From assembly GCA_964625225.1 (NCBI GenBank), contig CAZVAR010000139.1, positions 1-9,811 of the forward strand: DNA of 9,811 bases. Reading direction: 5' to 3'. Numbering within the stretch: position 1 is the stretch's first letter; every line of letters begins with the position of its first letter. Of this stretch, positions 1 to 5,832 are shown piece by piece. The notes beneath the pieces are model-generated. The model worked only from the letters and a program-made list of their open reading frames with translations, did no database searches and was not told where the DNA came from. A program made the translations under genes and the position numbers. The DNA is from CAZVAR01 sp964625225. GTDB taxonomy: Bacteria; Pseudomonadota; Alphaproteobacteria; JAJUGE01.

Positions 1-392
1 ACCGTCTCCTCGAGCGGCGTGTCGTGGTCCTCCTTGTGGAGATAGTAGATGTCGATATGGTCGGTGCCGAGCCGGCGCAGGCTGCCCTCGACGGCCTGCA
101 TCACCCATTTGCGGGACAGGCCCTGGCCGTTCGGCCCCTTGCCCACGGGGTTGGCGAGCTTGGTCGCGATCACCCACCAGTCGCGCTCCGCCGCCACGGC
201 GCGGCCGACGATCTCCTCCGACCGGCCGCCATTGTAGGCGTCGGCCGTGTCGATGAAGTTGATGCCCGCCTCGCGCGCCTTGCCGATGATGCGGGCGGAG
301 TCGGCCTCGTCGGTCGGGCCGCCGAAATTCATGGCGCCGAGGCAGAGCGGCGAAACCTTGAGGCCGCTGCGGCCGAGCTTGCGGTATTCCAT
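1..392 (-). CDS. Aldo/keto reductase, N-terminal part (cut by the window edge)
   Basis: This is a cytoplasmic NADPH-dependent oxidoreductase of the aldo/keto reductase superfamily, which reduces aldehydes or ketones; the true substrate cannot be told. The visible 130 residues open with MEYRKLGRSGLKVSPLCLGA, the usual first strand of the barrel. They carry the four catalytic residues of the family: Asp48 and Tyr53 in FIDTADAY, Lys78 in IATKLA and His119 in YYLHK. RRLGTDHIDIYYLH (about 106-119) is a family signature and points to the YajO/Tas-like branch. The remaining C-terminal barrel and NADPH-binding end lie off the left edge. The ATG at 392 is preceded by GGGGAG at 7 nt, a good ribosome binding site. 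The gene lies 35 bp downstream of the antiporter on the same strand, so the two may be cotranscribed. Family assignment is certain; function is not. Confidence 0.93.
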   Translation of the reverse strand, partial: MEYRKLGRSGLKVSPLCLGAMNFGGPTDEADSARIIGKAREAGINFIDTADAYNGGRSEEIVGRAVAAERDWWVIATKLANPVGKGPNGQGLSRKWVMQAVEGSLRRLGTDHIDIYYLHKEDHDTPLEET

Positions 393-399
393 CCTTGAT

Positions 400-405
400 C
401 TCCCC
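400..405 (-). promoter_or_regulatory. Ribosome binding site of the aldo/keto reductase
   Basis: Read on the minus strand the sequence is GGGGAG, with 7 nt before the ATG at 392. It confirms that start and shows that the reductase can be translated on its own, not only by coupling to the antiporter that ends at 428. Confidence 0.6.
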
Positions 406-427
406 GGCTGGTTCGTGCTGCGGGCGA

Positions 428-2329
428 CTATGGACCATCGACGGGGCCGGGCTCCAGCCCCGGGGACGCAGTCCCGGTCGCGGGCGCGGCGGCCGCTCCC
501 GTCGCGCCCCCGCCGGTGCCGGCCGCCGGGCCGGCGTCGGGCGCGCGGAACACGACGAGCTTGCCGCCGACCCTGAGCGGAAGTTCGGTATCGGGGGAGG
601 CGAACAGCAGCGCGCCGTCGCTCTGCACCAGCGCCACCGGCAGGCGCCGGTCCGGATCGGTCCGGAACGCCTTCTTGCCGCTGCCGTCGTGATCGAGGTC
701 CTCGACGGCGAACCGCCAGCCCTGCGCGTGCCGCTCCAGCAGCCGCTCCAGGGGCATGTCGCCGTCGATCAGGACCTTGCCCCGCCATTTGCGATCGACC
801 ACCAAGGCCCCGGTCGGTTCGGCGACCGCCGTCTGGTAGACGTGCTGCTGGCCGAGATTGGGCGCGAAGCGGACGCAGACGAGCGCGTTGAACGCGGTGT
901 TCGGCGTTGCGGCGAGCAGGAACTCGATGTCCTTCAAGGCCTCGGGCTCGTCGTCGGTCGGGGCCAGGATGTGTCCGGAGTGGGTCGTCAGGCCCTCGTC
1001 CTGCGCGATGCGCAGCGCCTCCGGCGAGCGGTCGCTGATCAGCACCGGCGTGCCGAGCGACGTCAGCGCCCGGGCCAGCGCGGCGGTCCAGGGGTTGCAG
1101 CCGACCACCATCAGGCCTGGCCGCTGCGGCGCCGCAAGGCCGAGCGCCTGCGCCAGCGGCCGCATCAGAAGGCCGTGCAGCACCACGGTGGCGCCGATGA
1201 TCGCGAACACCAGCGGCAGGACCAGGACGGCATCGGGATAGTCGGGACCGGCGAGCTGGGCCGTGGCCAGGCCGGCGAGCGCGGCGACGACGATGCCGCG
1301 CGGGGCGATGAAGGCGACGAACAGGCGCTCGCGCCACGACATGTCGGTGGCCGTGGTCGCCAGCCACATCGCCGCCGGCCGCACGACCAGGAGGACGGCG
1401 CCGACGAAGGCGAGATGGCGCCAGCCCAGCCGGTCGAACACGGTCTGCGGCAGATTGGCGGTGACGACGATGAAGAGCCCGGAGACCAGGAAGACGGTCA
1501 GCGACTCCTTGAACCGCCGCAACTCCTCGATCTCGGGCAGATTCATGTTGGCCAGGCCGACTCCGAACACCGCCACCGCGATCAGCCCGGACTCCGGCTG
1601 CACGCTGTGAGCCAACGCGTAGATCAGCAGCGCGGCCGCGAGGACGATCGGCGCCTTCAGGAACTCCGGCGCGTAGGGCCGCAGGAACAGCAGCCGGGTG
1701 AGGAAGGCGGCCGCCAGGCCGAGGCCGCTTCCGGTCACGAAGCCGAGCGCGAGGTTGGCGAGGGCGCTGAGCGCGGTCGTCTCCACGTCCTCGCGCTGCG
1801 CGAGCGCCAGCAGGAACTCGAGGACCAGGACCGCCAGGACCGCGCCGATGGCGTCGTTCAGCACGCCCTCCCATTTGAGGAAGGCGGCCGGCCGGCGCGC
1901 CAGCTTGGCCTGGCGCAGCAGCGGCTGGATAACGGTCGGGCCGGTGATGACCAGCATCGCGCCTAGCAGGATCGCGATCGACCAGGACAGGCCCCCGACA
2001 TAGTGGGCGGCCGCGGCCCCGAGCAGCCAGCCGAGCGGCACGCCGATCAGGATCATGCGCAGGATGCCTTGGCCGGCCGACCGTATCTCCGCGAAGTTGA
2101 GGCTGAGGCCGCCCTCGAGCACGATGATCGCCACCGCCGCGCTGATCGCCGGCCGCAGCAGCGCCCCGAAATTCTCTTGCGGCTGCAGCACTCCGGTCGC
2201 CGGGCCGAGCAGGAAGCCGACCGTCAGCAGCACGACGATGGCCGGCAGCCCGAGCCGCCAGGCGACCCATTGCGAGGCGATGCCGGCCGTCGCCACGAGG
2301 ACGATCAGCGTCAGGAGATGGTGTTCCAT
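428..2329 (-). CDS. Cation:proton antiporter (CPA1, NhaP-like) with C-terminal RCK/TrkA-N-like domain
   Basis: This is an inner-membrane sodium or potassium/proton antiporter of 633 residues. Residues 1-400 are a chain of hydrophobic segments. They include ITGPTVIQPLLR (128-139), EGVLNDAIGAV (154-164) with the ion-binding Asn158-Asp159 pair of CPA1 exchangers, and APRGIVVAALAG (342-353) with the conserved Arg344. Residues 405-500 resemble an RCK/TrkA-N Rossmann fold: strand GLMVVG, then Asp433 after the second strand. The GxGxxG loop is replaced by GCNPWT, so nucleotide binding is uncertain. Residues 560-597 resemble a small RCK_C-like domain. The last 36 residues are a Gly/Ala/Pro-rich tail. 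The frame is open back to 2488, but the ATG at 2329 was chosen because it directly precedes the first membrane helix; upstream residues are Arg/Pro-rich and look non-coding. No clear Shine-Dalgarno sequence precedes it. It is divergent from the transglycosylase and is probably unrelated to the polysaccharide genes. Ion specificity is not predictable. Confidence 0.93.
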   Translation of the reverse strand: MEHHLLTLIVLVATAGIASQWVAWRLGLPAIVVLLTVGFLLGPATGVLQPQENFGALLRPAISAAVAIIVLEGGLSLNFAEIRSAGQGILRMILIGVPLGWLLGAAAAHYVGGLSWSIAILLGAMLVITGPTVIQPLLRQAKLARRPAAFLKWEGVLNDAIGAVLAVLVLEFLLALAQREDVETTALSALANLALGFVTGSGLGLAAAFLTRLLFLRPYAPEFLKAPIVLAAALLIYALAHSVQPESGLIAVAVFGVGLANMNLPEIEELRRFKESLTVFLVSGLFIVVTANLPQTVFDRLGWRHLAFVGAVLLVVRPAAMWLATTATDMSWRERLFVAFIAPRGIVVAALAGLATAQLAGPDYPDAVLVLPLVFAIIGATVVLHGLLMRPLAQALGLAAPQRPGLMVVGCNPWTAALARALTSLGTPVLISDRSPEALRIAQDEGLTTHSGHILAPTDDEPEALKDIEFLLAATPNTAFNALVCVRFAPNLGQQHVYQTAVAEPTGALVVDRKWRGKVLIDGDMPLERLLERHAQGWRFAVEDLDHDGSGKKAFRTDPDRRLPVALVQSDGALLFASPDTELPLRVGGKLVVFRAPDAGPAAGTGGGATGAAAAPATGTASPGLEPGPVDGP

Positions 2330-2391
2330 CCGATGTCGTGGCTTTGCGGCTCTATTGACGGGAGGGCACCGCCGACGGCACCCGGCGTCGT

Positions 2392-2416
2392 GAACCGCCG
2401 CCTGCGGGCCCGGTTC
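2392..2416. repeat. Inverted repeat GAACCG/CGGTTC, possible operator
   Basis: Perfect 6-bp arms GAACCG (2392-2397) and CGGTTC (2411-2416) are separated by 13 bp in the divergent intergenic region. A related copy, GAACCGCGGC, lies at 2452-2461 and matches 2392-2401 in nine of ten bases. The dyad centre is about 54 bp upstream of the predicted sigma-54 start at 2458. That is closer than most enhancer sites of sigma-54 activators, so it could equally be an operator for another regulator or chance in GC-rich DNA. Confidence 0.2.
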
Positions 2417-2430
2417 CCGGAATCCGGCGA

Positions 2431-2447
2431 TTGGCACGCCCGTTGCT
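2431..2447 (+). promoter_or_regulatory. Predicted sigma-54 (RpoN) promoter, -24/-12 elements
   Basis: The sequence TTGGCACGCCCGTTGCT matches the sigma-54 consensus YTGGCACGRNNNTTGCW at every fixed position except R. The invariant GG (2433-2434) and GC (2445-2446) are separated by exactly 10 bp, as sigma-54 requires. With the C at 2446 as -12, transcription would start near 2458, leaving a 25-nt leader before the ATG at 2483. It lies in non-coding DNA and faces the transglycosylase. Sigma-54 promoters need an ATP-dependent enhancer-binding activator. Its usual binding range (-80 to -150) would fall at about 2308-2378, reaching into the start of the divergent antiporter gene. The match is direct; activity is inferred. 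Confidence 0.72.
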
Positions 2448-2455
2448 GTTCGAAC
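2448..2455. repeat. 8-bp palindrome GTTCGAAC between the -12 element and the predicted start
   Basis: A perfect 8-bp palindrome directly abuts the -12 element of the predicted sigma-54 promoter and covers about -10 to -3. A protein bound here would block open-complex formation. It is short and may be chance. Confidence 0.2.
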
Positions 2456-2482
2456 CGCGGCACGCAGCTCGGATCGTTCTGA

Positions 2483-3364
2483 ATGCACAGCACCGTCAAG
2501 GCAGACTCGGCCCTATTCCGCAGCGCTCCGCCGGATGTAACCGCGGCGATCCGGACCGCCAGCAGCGAGTCCGGGGTAAGTTTTTCCTACCTCATGGCAA
2601 AAGCTGCCACCGAGAGTGGCTTCCGTGCCGACGCGAAGGCCGCGACGAGCAGCGCCACCGGCCTGTTTCAGTTCATCGAGGGCACCTGGCTCGGAATGGT
2701 GCGCGAGCACGGCGACAGCGTCGGGCTGGGGCGCTATGCGGCCGCCCTCCGAAGGGGCGAGGTTGACGGTGCACTGCGCCGGGAAATCCTGAACCTGCGG
2801 AGCGACCCCGGCATCGCCGCCCGCATGGCCGCGCGTTATGCCTGCGAGAATCGCGAACACCTGGAACGCACCGTCGGCGGGCCGATCGGCGACACGGAAC
2901 TCTACCTCGCGCACTTTCTCGGACCGGCCGGCGCCGAGCGCTTCATCAGCGCGTGGCGCGCCGATCCGGAGCGCCCGGCAGCGTCCGTCTGCCCCGAGGC
3001 GGCGCGTGCCAATCGCAGCATTTTCTACGACGCCGGCGGTCCCCGGAGCTTGGACGCGGTCCGGCGCCACTTCGCCGCAAAGTTCGACCGGTGCGACACC
3101 ACGCCGCCCCCGACGCCGATTTCGCCTGCAGCGCCGGCACCGATCGAGGCGGCTTCCCCGCGGTTCCGGCCGCTCATGCCCACCGGCCCAGGCGCCGCGG
3201 TCCGCGCTCTCGACACCCTCACGCCGACGGCCTACGCCGCGCGCATCTTCATGGCCAGCCTCAGCGTGCCGGGTGAAACGACCGGCGATGCGACGGATCG
3301 GTCCCGGACATTGCGGAGCGGAGCGACAGCGCGGCCGACGGCCGGGACGGATCGTAATATTTGA
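2483..3364 (+). CDS. SLT-domain lytic transglycosylase-like protein
   Basis: This predicted peptidoglycan-cleaving lytic transglycosylase has 293 residues. The SLT fold covers about residues 18-75. YLMAKAATESGF (37-47) holds the catalytic Glu44 followed by Ser45, and SSATGLFQFIEGTWLGMV (56-73) holds the conserved GLFQF. The following helical part, with LRSDPGIAARMAARY, DTELYLAHFLGPAGA and ANRSIFYD, matches the layout of an alphaproteobacterial SLT family (from memory of the family). Residues 205-293 are a Pro/Ala/Thr-rich, probably disordered tail. No signal peptide is visible, so how it would reach the periplasm is unclear. The ATG at 2483 is the first start in frame; the ribosome binding site is weak. 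A sigma-54 promoter lies just upstream. It precedes the pyruvyl transferase on the same strand. A role in making room in the wall for polysaccharide export or another envelope machine is inference from context. Confidence 0.9.
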   Translation: MHSTVKADSALFRSAPPDVTAAIRTASSESGVSFSYLMAKAATESGFRADAKAATSSATGLFQFIEGTWLGMVREHGDSVGLGRYAAALRRGEVDGALRREILNLRSDPGIAARMAARYACENREHLERTVGGPIGDTELYLAHFLGPAGAERFISAWRADPERPAASVCPEAARANRSIFYDAGGPRSLDAVRRHFAAKFDRCDTTPPPTPISPAAPAPIEAASPRFRPLMPTGPGAAVRALDTLTPTAYAARIFMASLSVPGETTGDATDRSRTLRSGATARPTAGTDRNI

Positions 3365-3388
3365 TTTACAACTGGTGAGAGATGAAAT
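3361..3388 (+). promoter_or_regulatory. Weak candidate sigma-70 promoter in an AT-rich gap
   Basis: TTGATT (3361-3366) and TGAAAT (3383-3388), 16 bp apart, each match four of six bases of the -35 and -10 consensus. The gap between the transglycosylase and the pyruvyl transferase is visibly AT-rich against a very GC-rich background, as expected of a promoter or regulatory leader. The -35 element overlaps the stop codon of the transglycosylase. The -10 element sits inside a hairpin. This is a low-confidence call. Confidence 0.2.
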
Positions 3389-3401
3389 AGAGACATCTCT
3401 C
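3377..3401 (+). other. Hairpin with 8-bp perfect stem between transglycosylase and pyruvyl transferase
   Basis: The arms GAGAGATG (3377-3384) and CATCTCTC (3394-3401) pair perfectly around a 9-nt loop AAATAGAGA. No T-run follows directly (CTCCACTTTG), and the stem is only moderately GC-rich, so it is not a convincing intrinsic terminator. It could be a weak terminator, a processing site between the two cistrons, a leader structure affecting the odd start of the next gene, or a binding site for a dimeric regulator. Confidence 0.35.
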
Positions 3402-3505
3402 CTCCACTTTGCTCCGAAACGGGAGTCGCAGTCTCGGCCCGCCGCTCGACCCGAATCGGTCTCCTCTGGCACTCGCTGGCGTCGGGAAATCTCGGCGTTC
3501 GCGCA

Positions 3506-4621
3506 TTGACGCTGGCGCAGCTGCGTCTTCTGGATGGGGTTGCGGCGGCGACTGGGCGGGCGATCGAAGCCGTGCTGTTCGACCATCCGCGGCAGACATC
3601 GCTGCCGGACAGCACCTACCACGGGAACCATGTCACGGTGGCGGAGGTCCACCGGCTCACGGCGGCGGATCTGACGCGCGGGTGCCGGGCGCTGCGGGCG
3701 GCATTCCGTCGCTGCGATCTCCTCATCGACATCGGAGAGGGCGACAGCTTCACCGACGTCTATGGCGGTCGGCGATACCTGAAACAAATGGCGAGCAAGG
3801 TGCTGGCCTTGAGCTCGGGCCGGCCGCTCGTGCTCGCTCCGCAGACGATCGGGCCGTTCGGCGGCGGCCTGCGCGAGTGTCCGGCCAGCCATGTGCTCGC
3901 CCGAGCGACGGCCGTATTCGCGCGCGATCGGGACTCGGCCGACTATGCCCGGGCGCTGAGTCGGCGGAGCGTGATCGAAGCGACCGATCTCGCCTTTGCC
4001 CTGCCCTACGAGCGGCCTCGGGCGCAACGCGGCGGCCGGACGCCGCGGCTGGGCCTGAACGTGTCCGGCCTGCTCTTCGCCGAGCGGGCAACGCGGCGCA
4101 AGTTCGGCCTGGCGGTCTGCTACCCCGCATTGATCGAGGCGCTGATCGCCGCGTTTCGGGACGGGCCCGGATGCGAGATCGTTCTGGTCGGTCACGTGTT
4201 GGGCCCACCCGGCTCGTCGGATCAGGACACGGCCGTCACGGAGCAGCTCGCGGCCCGGCATCCCGGGATCGGGATCGCGCCGTCTTTCGCCGATCCCCGG
4301 GACGCCAAGTCCTTCATCGCTGGTCTCGATTTCTTCATCGGCGCGCGAATGCACGCCTGTATCGCCGCCTATTCGAGCGGCATCCCGCTCCTGCCGCTCG
4401 CCTATACACGCAAGGCCACCGGGTTGTTCCGCTCCCTCGGCTATGAGTTGGTGGGCGAGCTCCGGGCCGATCCGGAGGGGGTCATCGTCGAGCAGGCGCT
4501 CGGCGCATTCGCCCGGCGCGATGAGCTGCGCGCTACGCTCGACGTCGGCAACCGGCTCGCACGGCAGCGCCTCGGGCTCTACACCGATGCGCTTTGCGAA
4601 CTCATCGGTGCACTGCCTTGA
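3506..4621 (+). CDS. Polysaccharide pyruvyl transferase family protein (start uncertain, true N-terminus probably upstream)
   Basis: This cytoplasmic enzyme family adds a pyruvate ketal from phosphoenolpyruvate to a sugar of a polysaccharide repeat unit. Counting from the TTG at 3506 (371 residues), the motifs are IDIGEGDSFTDVYG (74-87), APQTIGPF (111-118), RLGLNVSGLL (181-190), and GARMHACIAAYSSGIPLLPL (279-298) with the Arg-Met-His typical of the family's donor site. TTG is the only usable start in frame, yet the reading frame stays open back to the TGA at 3383. There it encodes IGLLWHSLASGNLGVRALT (3455-3511), the typical N-terminal strand and glycine loop of this subfamily. Real translation therefore probably begins upstream, from a non-standard codon or after a sequence error or frameshift. 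The gene shares its final TTGA with the start of the FrhB-like gene, so the two are probably translationally coupled. The acceptor sugar is unknown, and some members of the family have other roles. Confidence 0.88.
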   Translation: MTLAQLRLLDGVAAATGRAIEAVLFDHPRQTSLPDSTYHGNHVTVAEVHRLTAADLTRGCRALRAAFRRCDLLIDIGEGDSFTDVYGGRRYLKQMASKVLALSSGRPLVLAPQTIGPFGGGLRECPASHVLARATAVFARDRDSADYARALSRRSVIEATDLAFALPYERPRAQRGGRTPRLGLNVSGLLFAERATRRKFGLAVCYPALIEALIAAFRDGPGCEIVLVGHVLGPPGSSDQDTAVTEQLAARHPGIGIAPSFADPRDAKSFIAGLDFFIGARMHACIAAYSSGIPLLPLAYTRKATGLFRSLGYELVGELRADPEGVIVEQALGAFARRDELRATLDVGNRLARQRLGLYTDALCELIGALP

Positions 4622-5832
4622 GGCCGGCGTCGATCGAAGCCGTGGTCGCAGCGGGCCTCTGCACGGGGTGCGGCCTTTGTGCTGGGATCGGCAGAGGGGC
4701 GATCGACATGCGGGTCAGCGAGCGCGGGCATATGCGCCCCGTGCCCCGGCGTCCCTTGTCCGCAACCGAGCAGCGACGATTGCTCGAGGCCTGCCCCGGA
4801 GCGACGCTGACCGGACCGGAGCGGACCCGTGCGACGGACCCGCTCTGGGGGCCGGTGCTAGCGCTGCACCGCGCCCATGCGAACGACCCGGAGCTGCGCT
4901 TTCGTGGCTCCTCCGGCGGTGCGATCTCGGCGGTGCTGGCCCATCTGCTGCAGTCCGGGCAGGCGGACTTCGTTCTGCAGGTAGCAGCCGTGCCGGGGGC
5001 ACCGCTCGATAATGCGGCGCAAATCAGTCTTGCCGTGACCGATCTTCTCGACCGGACCGGCTCGCGATACGGTCCCGCGGCGCCGTTGGTCGATTTCGAT
5101 GCAATGCTGCGGCCCGGCCACCGTTTCGCTGTCGTCGGCAAGCCTTGCGACATCGCGGCGCTGCGTGCCTATGGACGCCGGCGCCCCGAAGTGAGCCGAT
5201 GCGTCGGTTGGATGATCTCGTTCTTCTGTGCGGGGGTGCCGAGCCTCCGTGGGACGCAGCGGCTGCTACGGCGCCTCGGTCTGACCGAGGCCGAGGTTGC
5301 CGGGTTGCGCTATCGCGGCCATGGCTGGCCGGGGGCGATGACGGTGGAAACGCACGACGGGTTGACGCACCGCCTCTCCTATGCGGAGTCTTGGGGTACG
5401 GAGCTGCATCGACACCTGCAGTTCCGCTGTAAGATCTGCCCCGACGGTACCGGCGAAACCGCCGACCTCGTCGGCGCGGACGCCTGGATCACCGCCGACG
5501 GCGGTCCCAGCTTCGACGAACGCGACGGCTGGAGCGCGGTCATCGCGCGGACGCCCGTTGGCCTGGCGCTGCTGCGGGCGTGCGCGGACGCCGGGGTACT
5601 GACGCTCGCGCCGCTGAGCCAAACCGAGCTTATCAAAATGCAGCCTTATCAGGTCGCACGGAAGCGCGGCGCACTCGCTCGACTCGCGGCGCTGGCGATC
5701 ATGGCCCGACCGCGCCCGCGCTATCGCCGGTTGCGCCTCTGGCGCAACGCGCTGGACGCATCGCCGGCCGCTTTCCTGCGAAACTTCGCCGGGACCGCAT
5801 GGCGGATTGCACAGGGACGCCATCGGGAGTGA
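4618..5832 (+). CDS. FrhB/FdhB family protein (coenzyme F420 hydrogenase/dehydrogenase beta subunit-like)
   Basis: This soluble protein of 404 residues is related to the beta subunits of F420-dependent hydrogenases and formate dehydrogenases, which bind FAD and iron-sulfur clusters. N-terminal GLCTGCGLC supplies Cys15, Cys18 and Cys21; Cys60 in EACPG could be the fourth cluster ligand. Family marks follow: FRGSSGGAISAVLAHLL (95-111), GSRYGPAAPL (148-157), VVGKPCDIAALR (172-183), SFFCAGVPS (201-209) and FRCKICPDGTGETADLVGADAW (269-290), with Cys271 and Cys274. The C-terminal FrhB_FdhB_C domain ends near residue 350. The TTG at 4618 was chosen because it overlaps the upstream stop (TTGA) and leaves the usual short lead before the cysteines; TTG 4594 or GTG 4642 are alternatives. 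Such proteins recur beside pyruvyl transferases in polysaccharide loci of organisms that need not use F420; their reaction is unknown. A redox step on a sugar or carrier is inference. The last 134 bp overlap the convergent glycosyltransferase. Confidence 0.9.
   Translation: MRPASIEAVVAAGLCTGCGLCAGIGRGAIDMRVSERGHMRPVPRRPLSATEQRRLLEACPGATLTGPERTRATDPLWGPVLALHRAHANDPELRFRGSSGGAISAVLAHLLQSGQADFVLQVAAVPGAPLDNAAQISLAVTDLLDRTGSRYGPAAPLVDFDAMLRPGHRFAVVGKPCDIAALRAYGRRRPEVSRCVGWMISFFCAGVPSLRGTQRLLRRLGLTEAEVAGLRYRGHGWPGAMTVETHDGLTHRLSYAESWGTELHRHLQFRCKICPDGTGETADLVGADAWITADGGPSFDERDGWSAVIARTPVGLALLRACADAGVLTLAPLSQTELIKMQPYQVARKRGALARLAALAIMARPRPRYRRLRLWRNALDASPAAFLRNFAGTAWRIAQGRHRE

Noticed and set aside
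395..1966. A 523-residue open frame on the plus strand
   Set aside because: It is the antisense shadow of the antiporter, with Gln/Arg/Asp-rich low-complexity translation and no recognisable fold.
2355..2360. TTGACG as a sigma-70 -35 box for the transglycosylase
   Set aside because: No -10-like hexamer occurs 16-18 bp downstream (the region is GCACCC and similar), and the sigma-54 element is far better.
2330..2488. Upstream extension of the antiporter frame by 53 codons
   Set aside because: The added residues are Arg/Pro-rich and unlike the N-termini of CPA1 exchangers. The stretch contains the sigma-54 promoter and overlaps the start of the divergent gene.
2513..4354. A 613-residue open frame on the minus strand opposite the transglycosylase and pyruvyl transferase
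   Set aside because: Its translation is Arg/Pro/Gly-rich without domain motifs, and it crosses two well-supported plus-strand genes. Long antisense frames are expected in such GC-rich DNA.
4594..4617. TTG at 4594 as the start of the FrhB-like protein
   Set aside because: The added residues (RTHRCTA) do not look like family sequence and lengthen the overlap with the pyruvyl transferase. The TTG at 4618 forms the usual stop/start overlap.
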